Part shown: positions 1 through 8,742 of the stretch, piece after piece | Position numbering within the stretch: position 1 is the first letter of the stretch | Layout of the letters: each line of letters opens with the position of its first letter | Translations under genes and position numbers: made by a program | NCBI GenBank assembly: GCA_017848965.1 | Contig: JAFIHA010000024.1 | Location: forward strand, 86,111 to 150,110 | From: Dechloromonas aromatica (nom. nud.) | GTDB taxonomy: Bacteria; Pseudomonadota; Gammaproteobacteria; Burkholderiales; Rhodocyclaceae | Reading direction: 5' to 3' | Length of the DNA stretch: 64,000 nucleotides | Notes under the pieces: generated by a model | What the model saw: only the letters and a program-made list of their open reading frames with translations | Told to the model about the DNA's origin: nothing | The model's database searches: none

Positions 1-1211
1 AGGCCGATCGAGAAGGTCTTGCCCGGAGCGCCATAGCCGCCGTGGCCGCGGTGGACGCTGCGGGCGATCCACAGGTAGTGGCGGCCGTCGGGCATGGCAG
101 CAAGCTGGGTGAGGATCCTGCCGGGCTGGGCGAAGGCTTCATAGACGTTCCACAGCGGACAGGTGCCGCCGATGCGCGAAAAGTGGAAGTCGGTCGCTGA
201 CTGGCGCTTCGAAATGTTGCCGGCGCGATCGACGCGGATGAAGAAGAAGGGGACGCCGGGGGCCTGCGGGCGTTGCAGCGTGGACAGCCGATGGCAGGCG
301 GTTTCGTAACCGACGCCGAAGCTGCGGCCGAGTTGCTCGATGTCGTAGCGGCAGGCTTCGGCGCTTTCCAGATAGCGGCCGTAGGGCAGCAGCAAGGCGC
401 CGGCGAAGTAGCTGGCCAGTCCGATGCGTGCCAGGCGCCGGGTTTCCTCGTCGTCCGGGGCGGCGCCGGCGGCCAGTTCGTCGATCAGTTCGCCGGCTTC
501 GAGCCGGGCCAGTTGGGTTGCCATGTGGAAGGCCTGCTGGCCGCTGCTGAGCGACGCCGACAGGCTCAGACGGCGGGCTTTCTCGTCGAAATCCCGCAGC
601 AGCCCGCGATCATTGTCGTCGGTGCTGACCAGGATGCCGTGCCGCTCGCTCAGGCGGCGGGCGAGGCCGTTGCCGGTGTCGCCGGGGCGCAGTTGCCAGT
701 CGGCGAAGCAGCGCTCGGCGAGTTCGTCGAGTTCGGCGACATGGTTGTGGCGGCGGTAGAAGAAATCGCGCACCGCTTCGAAAGGCATCGGTCGCGGCAG
801 TGTCTCGGCCTGCCGGTCAAGGCCGAGACGGCTCGCCCAGATCGCTTCGCGTTCGCGTGCCTCGTGCAGTTGCCGGCCCTGTTGCAGCAGCAGGCGGGCG
901 ACGCCGGGCAAGCGGCTGGCCAGTTCGCGGATTTCCGCCAGCCCCGGTGCATCGTCGTTCGGCGCATCGGCGAAGAGGTCGCGCAGTTCGCTGATCAGGC
1001 GCGCTTCGTCGTCCTCGGAAAAGAGCTGGACATCGATGCCGAAAGCCGCGTTCAGGCGCAACAGCACCGACACCGTCAGCGGCCGCTGGTTCTGTTCGAG
1101 CTGGTTCAGGTAGCTCGGCGACAGACCGAGCGCCTGCGCCAGCGCGACCTGCGTCATCTGGCGTTCCTCGCGCAGACGCTTCAGGCGCAGGCCCATGAAG
1201 GTTTTTTTCAC
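1..1211 (-). CDS. ScfR/RamB-type short-chain acyl-CoA regulator (partial)
   Basis: Cytoplasmic XRE-family regulator, cut by the left window edge; about 403 residues are visible. The N-terminus reads MKKTFMGLRLKRLREE followed by a helix-turn-helix with LSPSYLNQLEQNQRPL (residues about 8-62). The middle and C-terminal parts match the DUF955/DUF2083 architecture of short-chain fatty acyl regulators, which in relatives control propionate/2-methylcitrate or glyoxylate genes. I chose the GTG at 1211 because AGGAAT precedes it and relatives begin a few residues before FMG; the ATG at 1196 is the alternative. It faces away from a GntR gene across an operator-like region. The family is clear; the target genes are inferred. 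Confidence 0.88.
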   Translation of the reverse strand, partial: MKKTFMGLRLKRLREERQMTQVALAQALGLSPSYLNQLEQNQRPLTVSVLLRLNAAFGIDVQLFSEDDEARLISELRDLFADAPNDDAPGLAEIRELASRLPGVARLLLQQGRQLHEAREREAIWASRLGLDRQAETLPRPMPFEAVRDFFYRRHNHVAELDELAERCFADWQLRPGDTGNGLARRLSERHGILVSTDDNDRGLLRDFDEKARRLSLSASLSSGQQAFHMATQLARLEAGELIDELAAGAAPDDEETRRLARIGLASYFAGALLLPYGRYLESAEACRYDIEQLGRSFGVGYETACHRLSTLQRPQAPGVPFFFIRVDRAGNISKRQSATDFHFSRIGGTCPLWNVYEAFAQPGRILTQLAAMPDGRHYLWIARSVHRGHGGYGAPGKTFSIG

Positions 1212-1370
1212 AAGGATTCCTCAGCGAATTCGCAAAATTCGCAAACGCGTGCTGCTTGTTTCGCAAAGTCACGCCATTTCAGTGGTTTATGAATTTTTTG
1301 TGATGCGTATATTGCAAAAAACCGGCGCCGCCGGCAAGTCAATCTTCATCATCCTTTCGGGAGATCATGC
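1212..1370. promoter_or_regulatory. Divergent promoter with three TTCGCAAA repeats
   Basis: Between the ScfR-type gene and the small ORF at 1371, TTCGCAAA occurs at 1229-1236, 1238-1245 and 1260-1267, and a related TTGCAAAA at 1312-1319. RamB/ScfR regulators are known to bind TTTGCAAA-like motifs, so these are probable autoregulatory operators. TATATT at 1308-1313 is a possible -10 for the rightward unit. The assignment rests on motif similarity only. Confidence 0.6.
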
Positions 1371-1481
1371 ATGTTCGTCAATCCCTACCTCTATTTTGAA
1401 GAACTCTTCCCTTCGCCGCCGCCAAGCCCGCCGGATGAGGCGGTGGTGCAAGCGGAAAGCGACGCGTCATGTGCGGATTGA
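1371..1481 (+). CDS. Small proline-rich ORF (36 aa), unknown
   Basis: Starts MFVNPYLYFEELFPSPPP, ends SDASCAD, and has a good ribosome binding site (GGGAG about 6 nt upstream). It overlaps the start of the GntR gene (1469) by 13 nt in another frame, so translational coupling is likely. It is acidic, proline-rich and without a membrane segment. I do not recognise a family. It could be a leader peptide for the regulator or a genuine small protein. Confidence 0.45.
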   Translation: MFVNPYLYFEELFPSPPPSPPDEAVVQAESDASCAD

Positions 1482-2134
1482 GTCGCCAGACGGCTGCCGA
1501 TTTGCCCGGTTTCGGCGGTCTGGCCTTGTACGAGGGCATCGCCGATTCGCTGCGCGAACGCATCTTCGCCCATCGACTGGCGCCAGGCAGCCCGGTCGAC
1601 GAGGTGGCACTGGCCCGCCATTACGGCGTCAGCCGGACGCCGGTACGCGAGGCGGTGAAGGTATTGGCCAGCGAAGGCCTGCTCGAGGTCGTGCCTTATC
1701 GTGGTTGCCGGGTGGCTCGCATCGCCGGCGACGATCTTGCCGCGGCGCTCGACGTCGTCGAACTCATCGCGCGTCACGCGCTGCTTCGCCTGCTCGGGCA
1801 AGCCGAGGCAGCGGGGCGCATGCGGCTGAGTCAGGCTGCTGCGGCGGGTAGCTGGGCGGGGTTTTGCCACATCGCCGTTGAACTGCTCGCCCAGCCGCCG
1901 TTGGTGGCGGTCAGCCGCAACCTGCACCAGCAACTGCAGCTCTGCCTCGGGCCGGCGCTGGCGCACGCCGACCAGGGCGGGTCGCCGGCGCAGCGCGCCG
2001 CCCTGTGCCAGGCCATCGAACGGGCCGACCCGGCGGCGGTGCTGGCGGCGTATCATGAGTTGGCGGCTGATTTTCGCGTCAGTCTGCTCGGCGCCTGCGA
2101 TGAACAACAGCGGGAGATCGCGGTTTCTGGTTGA
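1469..2134 (+). CDS. GntR family transcriptional regulator (FCD type)
   Basis: 221-residue cytoplasmic repressor-type protein. The N-terminal winged helix is evident in DEVALARHYGVSRTPVREAV (residues about 43-62), followed by LASEGLLEVVPYRGCRVA, which is typical of the FadR/VanR subfamily. The C-terminal half is helical and FCD-like, although the usual histidine metal ligands are not obvious. It overlaps the small upstream ORF and lies divergent from the ScfR-type regulator, so the two probably control a shared acyl-CoA or organic-acid pathway outside the window. The effector is unknown. Confidence 0.85.
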   Translation: MCGLSRQTAADLPGFGGLALYEGIADSLRERIFAHRLAPGSPVDEVALARHYGVSRTPVREAVKVLASEGLLEVVPYRGCRVARIAGDDLAAALDVVELIARHALLRLLGQAEAAGRMRLSQAAAAGSWAGFCHIAVELLAQPPLVAVSRNLHQQLQLCLGPALAHADQGGSPAQRAALCQAIERADPAAVLAAYHELAADFRVSLLGACDEQQREIAVSG

Positions 2135-2205
2135 CGGGGGGCGCTTAGGGCGAAAATACTTGCGGTTTGGCGTCAGCTTTTTCGCCCCTTCCTCCTGTCA
2201 CTCCC

Positions 2206-5200
2206 ATGACCGACGATCTTTTCCCGCTGCCGCCGATAATTGAAACCGCCCCGTCATGCGACATCCAGGGCTTGTCCGCCGACACCCACAAGGTGGCTCT
2301 GGCCGGCGCGCTGTTGTGGTCGTACTGCACCCGGACCCAGGTCCATGAGCTGCTGTCGCTGCTGGAGTTCAAGAACGCGGCCGGACGCAACTTCACCGGC
2401 GAGCAGGTCAAGACGGCGTTCCAGGAACTGAACCAGCGCCAGTTGCTTGACGAACACGCGCAACGTCCCGGTTATTTCCGGCTGGTCGATTCATTGCGTG
2501 TTCCGCTCTACCGGCAACTGCTCGAACTCAAGGGAGGGCGGCGACTGGTCGACCTGATTTGTCGCGTCCATCAATTCGATTTGCGCCGAATTTGGTTCAG
2601 CAGCTTTCGTGGCAAACCGTCGGCCAGCATTGCCCTGCTGCGCGCCATGCTGTTGGCGGGGGCCGGGCGGGAGGAGATCGCGCCGCTGGCCGAGGTGCTC
2701 AACGAGGAGCAGAACTGGTGGCAACTGGCGGCGGAGGCGGTTCTATTGCCCTTTGACGGCGAGAGCTTCGAACGTCTCGATCCCTACTGGCAATCCGAAA
2801 TGGCCAACCGGGCGGTCATTTCGCTCAGCAAGCTTTGGTCGAGTGCTTTCCTGCCGGTGGTCGACTGGGCCTGGGCGCGATTGCAGTCCCGGCCGGAAAG
2901 CCTGGCCCCCCACCTGCGCATGGCACTCGCCGATCTCGCGCTGCAGCGCGGCGATCAAGCCTTGCTCGAACAGGCGCTGCACGGTATCGACGGTGCCGGT
3001 TGCGATGTCCTGCGGGCGGCGAAGCTGATTGCCGATGGCCAATGGGCCAGCGGGCAACAGGCCTTCGAGCTTGCCCTCAAGCGTGGCCAGGCCGAGATGG
3101 GCGTGCGCAAACGAGTGTTTCCGGACTCGGTCGCCTGGCTTTACCCACTCGCCCTGCTGGCGCAGGGCGGTCCGAAGCAACTCGAACTGGCGCGCAAATT
3201 CTGCGTCGGCGAAGCCGGCACGCGAACGCCCAGCGCGCACGACGATTGGGGGCGCTGGGTCAATGCGATCGATGCCCGACTGGGCAACGCGCCGCTGGTA
3301 CCGGGCGCGTTTTCGCTGCAGGACAACGGCTACGAGCCATATTCGCTGGTGCTTTTCTGGAAGGTCATGCTGGCCGCCTGGCTTGGCAGCGAAGCGCTGG
3401 GCAGGGCCAAGGCCGGCAAGGCGCTGGTTTTCGACGGTCTGCGCCGCCGTCTGCAGGAGTGCGGATTCAAGCGCCTGCTCGGTATGCTCGACGCCGCCGA
3501 AACCGTGCTTGGCGGCGACGAGCCGCCGGCCGGATTCTTTGTCGCCGGCAAGGGCGAGCGCTGGCGCGAAGTGCTCGGCGCCCTGCAGGCGCTGGCGGGC
3601 GAAGGCGCCTCAGCCGCCAAGGGCAAGGACGACGCCGAAAAGACCCGCATCCTGTGGACCTTGAGCATCGGCAAGCAGGGCGAATTGCTCGACATCAAGC
3701 CCCTTGAGCAGAAACGCGGCAGCCGTGGCTGGAGCACGCCGAAGGCGCTGCCGCTCGGCCGCCTGGCGGCCAACCAGGCGCTGTCGCCGGCCGACGCTCG
3801 CGTCGCCCGCTGCCTGCGCGCCGATCGCTATTACGCCAAGCGTTTCAATATCGATCTGGCCGCTGCGATTGGCGCGCTGGTCGGCCACCCGGCGGTGGTC
3901 CTGGAAAAGGCGCCGGGGCAGTTGGTCGATCTGGTCGAAACGCCGCCCGAGTTCGAAGCTGTCCGCCAGGGCGACAAGATCGTCATGCGCATCAACCCGC
4001 CCCTGCGCGCGGAGGATACCGAGAGCTATTACCTGGATGCGGAAGCCAAACGCGACGCCGAGGCGCTGCGCCTGATCACCTTGTTGCCTGACGGCGCGCA
4101 GCGCGTCCGGCTGGTGCGCTATACGGCGGCGCAAAAACGCGCCGCGCAACTGGTGTCCGGGCGCTTTGCGGTGCCGGCGAAGGCCGAGGGCGCGCAGGCC
4201 GAACTCGACAAGACGCTGCAGGCGCTGGCCGGGCATTTCCAGGTACAGGCCGATGCGGCGCAGGCTTCGCGGCAGGTGGCGGCGGAAACGCGCCTGCGGG
4301 CGGAACTGGCACCGGTCGGCGAAGCCCTGTCGTTGCGCCTGGTCGCCGCTCCCTTCGGCGCCGATGGCCCGCGCTTGCCGGTGGGCAGCGGCCGGGTCCG
4401 GCTGATGGCGGCGATCGGCGGCGAAACCCTGGGTACCGAGCGCGATCTGGCGGCGGAAAGGAAACATCTGGAAAGTCTGCTCGACGCTTTTCCTTACCTT
4501 GAAGAGATCGGCGATCCGGCGGCCGGCGAGTGGCTGATCGAAGACCCGGAGCTGGCGCTCGGGCTGGTCGAGGGCCTGCCGGCGCAGGCCGCCATCGCCG
4601 CCATCGACTGGCCGAAGGGCAAGAGCGTCCGCGTCATCAGCGTCGATCCCGGCAAGCTCGGCATCACCGTCAACAAGGAGCGCGACTGGTTCCGCGTCGC
4701 CGGTCAGGCGGCGCTTGATGAAGGCCTCGTCGTGCAACTCTCCAGCCTGCTTGCCGCCGCCCGCGACAAGAGCCGCTTCATTCCGATCGGCGACGGCGTC
4801 TATGCCGCGTTGACCCGCTCGCTGAAACAGAAACTGCTCGATCTGGCGGCGGTCGCCGAAGTCGACAAGCAGGGCAGCAAGGTGCCGCAGATCGCCGCCG
4901 CCTGGCTCGACGACGTGCTCGACGGCACCGGGCTGGAGGCCGGGGCCGATTTCCGCCAGGCCATCGACCGCCTGCGCGCCGCGCAGAACATCCTGCCGAA
5001 GCTGCCGAAATCCCTGCAGGCCGAGCTGCGCCCTTACCAGGAGGAGGGCTACCAGTGGGCGATGCGCCTCGCCGCCGCCGGCATGGGCGGCTGCCTGGCC
5101 GACGACATGGGGCTGGGCAAGACCCTGCAGGCGCTCGCCGTCATGCTCGAACGGGCGAAAGGCGGCGCCACCCTGGTCGTCGCGCCGACTTCGGTGTGCG

Positions 5201-6405
5201 GCAACTGGCTGGCCGAGGCGCTGCGTTTCGCGCCCAGCCTGAACGCCCGCATCTACAGCGAGGCCGGCGACGCCGAACGCGAACAGTTGATCGACCAGGC
5301 CGGTCCCCAGGATGTGCTGATCGTCTCCTACACCCTGCTGCAACTGGCCCAGGAACGCTTTGCCGGCCGCTCATGGCACACCGTCGTCGCCGACGAGGCG
5401 CAGGCGATCAAGAACGCGGCGACCAAGCGTTCGCAGGCGGTCTTCGAACTGCCGGCCGATTTTCGCCTGGCCCTCTCGGGAACGCCGGTGGAAAACCGGC
5501 TGGCCGAACTGTGGTCGATCATGCGCTTCGCCAACCCCGGCCTGCTCGGCAGCAGCGGCCGCTTCAACGAACGCTTCGCCGGCCCCATCGAACGCAACCG
5601 CGACCGCGACGCCCAGCACGTCCTGAAACGCTTGATCGCCCCCTTCGTCCTGCGCCGCACCAAGGCGCAGGTGCTGCAGGATCTGCCGCCGCGTACCGAG
5701 TTGATCCTCTCGGTCGCTCCGGAGTCCGCCGAGGCGGCGCACTACGAAGCGTTGCGCCGGCAGGCGATCGACGAGGTCGGGACGCTCGATGCCCAGGCCG
5801 GGCAGGCGCGTTTCAACATCCTGGCGCAACTGACCAAGCTGCGCCGCGCCGCCTGCGATCCGCGCCTGGTCAGCCCGGAATTCGGCATCGTCGGCGCCAA
5901 GGTGCAGGCCTTCGCCGAACTGGCCGCCGAACTCACCGCCAACGGCCACAAGACCCTGGTCTTCAGCCAGTTCGTCGATTTCCTGCAGATCCTGCGCGCG
6001 CCGCTCGACGCCGCCGGCATCAGCTACCAGTACCTGGACGGCGCGACGCCGGCCGCCGAACGCAGCAAGCGCGTCGCCGCCTTCCAGGCCGGCGACAGCG
6101 ACCTCTTCCTGATCAGCCTGAAAGCCGGCGGTTTCGGCCTCAACCTGACCGCCGCCGACTACGTGGTGATCACCGATCCCTGGTGGAATCCGGCCGCCGA
6201 GGACCAGGCGATGGGTCGCGCCCACCGCCTCGGCCAGCTACGGCCGGTGACCGTCTATCGTCTGGTCAGCAAGGGCAGCATCGAGGAACGCATCGTCGAT
6301 CTGCACCACGACAAGCGGGCGCTGGCCGACAGCATCCTCGACGAGGGCGACGCCTCGACGCTGCCGTCGACGGAAGACCTGGTGGCGCTGATCCGGGGCG
6401 AGTAG
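2206..6405 (+). CDS. SNF2/RapA-type DEAD/DEAH helicase
   Basis: About 1399 residues. The C-terminal third is a SWI2/SNF2 ATPase: Walker A in DDMGLGKTLQ (residue about 966), motif II DEAQ (about 1062), motif III LALSGTPVENRL, and the second RecA lobe with LKAGGFGLNLTAADYV and DPWWNPAAEDQAMGRAHRLGQ. The long N-terminal region has no motif I can name but is collinear with large bacterial SNF2 proteins. Such proteins remodel nucleic-acid-protein complexes or assist RNA polymerase recycling. The start is uncertain: ATG 2206 (MTDDLFPLPP) is preferred over an in-frame TTG at 2167; neither has a strong Shine-Dalgarno. Confidence 0.9.
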   Translation: MTDDLFPLPPIIETAPSCDIQGLSADTHKVALAGALLWSYCTRTQVHELLSLLEFKNAAGRNFTGEQVKTAFQELNQRQLLDEHAQRPGYFRLVDSLRVPLYRQLLELKGGRRLVDLICRVHQFDLRRIWFSSFRGKPSASIALLRAMLLAGAGREEIAPLAEVLNEEQNWWQLAAEAVLLPFDGESFERLDPYWQSEMANRAVISLSKLWSSAFLPVVDWAWARLQSRPESLAPHLRMALADLALQRGDQALLEQALHGIDGAGCDVLRAAKLIADGQWASGQQAFELALKRGQAEMGVRKRVFPDSVAWLYPLALLAQGGPKQLELARKFCVGEAGTRTPSAHDDWGRWVNAIDARLGNAPLVPGAFSLQDNGYEPYSLVLFWKVMLAAWLGSEALGRAKAGKALVFDGLRRRLQECGFKRLLGMLDAAETVLGGDEPPAGFFVAGKGERWREVLGALQALAGEGASAAKGKDDAEKTRILWTLSIGKQGELLDIKPLEQKRGSRGWSTPKALPLGRLAANQALSPADARVARCLRADRYYAKRFNIDLAAAIGALVGHPAVVLEKAPGQLVDLVETPPEFEAVRQGDKIVMRINPPLRAEDTESYYLDAEAKRDAEALRLITLLPDGAQRVRLVRYTAAQKRAAQLVSGRFAVPAKAEGAQAELDKTLQALAGHFQVQADAAQASRQVAAETRLRAELAPVGEALSLRLVAAPFGADGPRLPVGSGRVRLMAAIGGETLGTERDLAAERKHLESLLDAFPYLEEIGDPAAGEWLIEDPELALGLVEGLPAQAAIAAIDWPKGKSVRVISVDPGKLGITVNKERDWFRVAGQAALDEGLVVQLSSLLAAARDKSRFIPIGDGVYAALTRSLKQKLLDLAAVAEVDKQGSKVPQIAAAWLDDVLDGTGLEAGADFRQAIDRLRAAQNILPKLPKSLQAELRPYQEEGYQWAMRLAAAGMGGCLADDMGLGKTLQALAVMLERAKGGATLVVAPTSVCGNWLAEALRFAPSLNARIYSEAGDAEREQLIDQAGPQDVLIVSYTLLQLAQERFAGRSWHTVVADEAQAIKNAATKRSQAVFELPADFRLALSGTPVENRLAELWSIMRFANPGLLGSSGRFNERFAGPIERNRDRDAQHVLKRLIAPFVLRRTKAQVLQDLPPRTELILSVAPESAEAAHYEALRRQAIDEVGTLDAQAGQARFNILAQLTKLRRAACDPRLVSPEFGIVGAKVQAFAELAAELTANGHKTLVFSQFVDFLQILRAPLDAAGISYQYLDGATPAAERSKRVAAFQAGDSDLFLISLKAGGFGLNLTAADYVVITDPWWNPAAEDQAMGRAHRLGQLRPVTVYRLVSKGSIEERIVDLHHDKRALADSILDEGDASTLPSTEDLVALIRGE

Positions 6406-6414
6406 GGAGCGGGG

Positions 6415-6435
6415 GGCGGCGGGAATCCCGCCGCC
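6415..6435. terminator. Convergent hairpin between SNF2 and btuB genes
   Basis: A perfect 9-bp stem, GGCGGCGGG / CCCGCCGCC, with a 3-nt loop lies between the two convergent stop codons. It has no strong U-tract on either side, so it is at best a bidirectional, possibly Rho-assisted terminator. Confidence 0.5.
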
Positions 6436-6442
6436 GGTTTCC

Positions 6443-8305
6443 TTACTTCGGGCTGTAACGCAGGCCGACGAAGGCGTTCATGCCGGGGGTGTTGTAGCCG
6501 AGCACGGTTTCGTACTTCTTGTCGAACAGGTTGTTCAGGCGGGCCTCGATCGCCAGTTCGCTGTTGATCGCGTAGCGCGCCGTCAGGTTGACCAGGCCGT
6601 AGCCGCCCATGCGCCCGGTTTCGGTGTTGGTGTTGTAGCGCTTGCCGACGCCGAGCACTTCGACGCCGGTTTCGAGCGGTCCCCAGTTGCGGTTGACGCC
6701 GAGCATCGCCTTGTTGCGCGCGCGCCGGCCCAGTTCGAAATCGTTGTCGGTGTTCTTCGCATCCAGCCAGTCGTAGCTGGCGCGCAGGTTCCAGACGCCG
6801 AAATGGCCGGCGTAGCTCAGCGTCGCGCCTTCGAGGCGGGCCTTGCTGACGTTCTCGTAAGTGCCGACCCAGGTGACCGGGTCGGAAACCCAGTCGATCA
6901 GGTTGCTGACCCGGTTGTGGTACCAGGTGGCGCTCAGCGCGTGTACGCCGTTGTCCCAGCTCAGCCCGATCTCGCGATTGCGCGATTTCTCCGGCTTGAG
7001 GTCGGGGTTGCCATTGCCCCAGGGCGAGGTCATGAACAACTGGTAGACCGACGGTGCCTTGAAGGCGGTGCCGTAACTGGCGTGGGCGCGCAGTTCGCGG
7101 CTCAGGCGGTAGCCGTAGGAGACACCCCAGGTGTTTTCGCCGCCGAATTCGGAATGGTCGTCGTGGCGCGCGTTGAGCTGCCAGCTATGGTCGCCGAGGT
7201 TGGCGGTCCAGCCGGCAAGGAAGGAGTCGTTGTCGACTTCCGGGCGGCTGGCGTAGCCGCTGGCCGGGCTGATTTCCTGTTCGTGGCGTTCGGCCGCCAG
7301 CAGCAGCTTGCCGAGCGGCAGCGTGATGTCGTTCTGCCAGCTCAATTGCCGGTTGCGCGTGTTCTGCCGGGTGACCACTTCGAGTGCCACCGGCCAGGCC
7401 CAGGCATCCCAGTAATACGACTTCTGCCGGTCCTCGGCTTCGCCGTACTGCAGACGGCTGGTCCAGGCATCGCTCAGACGGTTGCGGCTGAAGAGCTGCC
7501 ATTGTTCGGTGGTGAAACGGGCGCGGTCGTCGTAATCGCCGGTGGCTGGCTGGTTGCCGCTGTCGTAGTGAACGACACCGTCGTTGCGCCGCCAGGTGCC
7601 GCCGATTTCGTGGCCGGCGGCGGGAATGAAGGAGAGCGCGGCGCTGCCGCCGGTGTTGCGGTAGGCGTCGTCGTCGGCATCGTGGTTGCTGGCGTGGCGC
7701 TGCGCCGAAAAACCGTCGCTGGCGCGGTGGTTGGCCTCGACGCGGAAGCGCCAGCGTTCGTCACCGCCGCTGACGCCGGCACTGGCTTCGCGGGTGTTGT
7801 CGCTGCCGTAGCCGACGAAGCCGTCGGCGCGCAGGCCCGGCGCGCCGCGCCGGGTGATGATGTGGATCACGCCGCCGAGCGCGTCGGCGCCATAGAGCGT
7901 GGCCGCCGGGCCGCGCAGGATTTCGATGCGCTCGACGTCGGCGAGCGGGATGAAACGCAGCGGCGAGCCGGAGAGGTCGGCCGAGTTGATGGCGATGCCG
8001 TCGACCAGCACCTTGGTCTGGTTCGAGTTGCTGCCGCGGATGTAGAAGCTGGTCGTGGTGCCGGGGCCGCCGTTGCTTGCGGTCTGGATGCCGGGCTGCC
8101 GGGCGAGCAACTCGGTCACGGTGTCCTGGCCGTTGCGCTCGATTTCAGCGCGGTCGATCACCGTGACGTCGGCGAGCACTTCGGCGATGCGGCTTTCCTG
8201 GCGGGTGGCGGTGACGACGACGGTGTCGAGATCGGTGGCAGCCTGGACGCTGCCGGCGAATAGCGGCAACAGCAGCGCTGCGCCGGGCTTGAGACGGATG
8301 TGCAT
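6443..8305 (-). CDS. btuB: TonB-dependent vitamin B12 receptor BtuB
   Basis: 620-residue outer-membrane receptor for cobalamin/corrinoids. A signal peptide (MHIRLKPGAALLLPLFAGSVQA) is followed by a TonB box in DTVVVTATR, a plug domain with VERIEILRGPAATLYGADALGGVIHI, and a beta-barrel ending in a short C-terminal segment LRYSPK. BtuB-type assignment rests on the plug sequence and on the cobalamin riboswitch directly upstream on the same strand. The start at 8305 places the signal peptide correctly; an in-frame extension to 8398 would add residues encoded in the leader. It supplies corrinoid to the periplasm, where the BtuF-like protein at 15798 could act. Confidence 0.92.
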   Translation of the reverse strand: MHIRLKPGAALLLPLFAGSVQAATDLDTVVVTATRQESRIAEVLADVTVIDRAEIERNGQDTVTELLARQPGIQTASNGGPGTTTSFYIRGSNSNQTKVLVDGIAINSADLSGSPLRFIPLADVERIEILRGPAATLYGADALGGVIHIITRRGAPGLRADGFVGYGSDNTREASAGVSGGDERWRFRVEANHRASDGFSAQRHASNHDADDDAYRNTGGSAALSFIPAAGHEIGGTWRRNDGVVHYDSGNQPATGDYDDRARFTTEQWQLFSRNRLSDAWTSRLQYGEAEDRQKSYYWDAWAWPVALEVVTRQNTRNRQLSWQNDITLPLGKLLLAAERHEQEISPASGYASRPEVDNDSFLAGWTANLGDHSWQLNARHDDHSEFGGENTWGVSYGYRLSRELRAHASYGTAFKAPSVYQLFMTSPWGNGNPDLKPEKSRNREIGLSWDNGVHALSATWYHNRVSNLIDWVSDPVTWVGTYENVSKARLEGATLSYAGHFGVWNLRASYDWLDAKNTDNDFELGRRARNKAMLGVNRNWGPLETGVEVLGVGKRYNTNTETGRMGGYGLVNLTARYAINSELAIEARLNNLFDKKYETVLGYNTPGMNAFVGLRYSPK

Positions 8306-8414
8306 GATTTTCCCCTGCCGGCAGGCGTCCCCGCATGCCGGTGTGTGATGAAAAGAAAGTGCACGGGGGAGATGGGCTGGATCAACCGGCACCACCACCC
8401 CGTGGTCCTTTCGC

Positions 8415-8610
8415 TTGCGTCACAGGCCGGTCTCCGGGCTCGCAAGTCTTGACGCGCCGCCTTCCCGGGATCAACCCAGTGGCTCGATGGCGCGCCCGCA
8501 CTTGCTTACCGTTGCGGGGGCAGCAGCGGAATTGCCTCGTTCGAGGCGCACCGCTTTCCCGTTTCACCGTCGCGAGGAATTTCGCGAGCGGCACCTGAAA
8601 CGGGCGTAAT
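8415..8610 (-). ncRNA. Cobalamin riboswitch upstream of btuB
   Basis: Read on the minus strand it has, in order, GGTGCC (8595-8590), CCCCGCAACGG, the B12-box core GCCACTGG (8483-8476), GGGAAGGCGG, and the 3' GAGCCCGGAGACCGGCC. These are the conserved blocks of the AdoCbl-class riboswitch in the expected order and spacing. It lies about 110 nt before btuB and should repress it when cobalamin is abundant. Confidence 0.92.
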
Positions 8611-8742
8611 TATAGCGGAGCGGGAGGCGCGACGGCGCGTGGGCGATGCAACTGGTCGAAACGCACTGTGGCTGTGCGCGGCGCGCATGGCCGCGCGGCA
8701 CTGAGCTATGATGCCCGTCAGGATCGATCATTCCGCGAGCCC

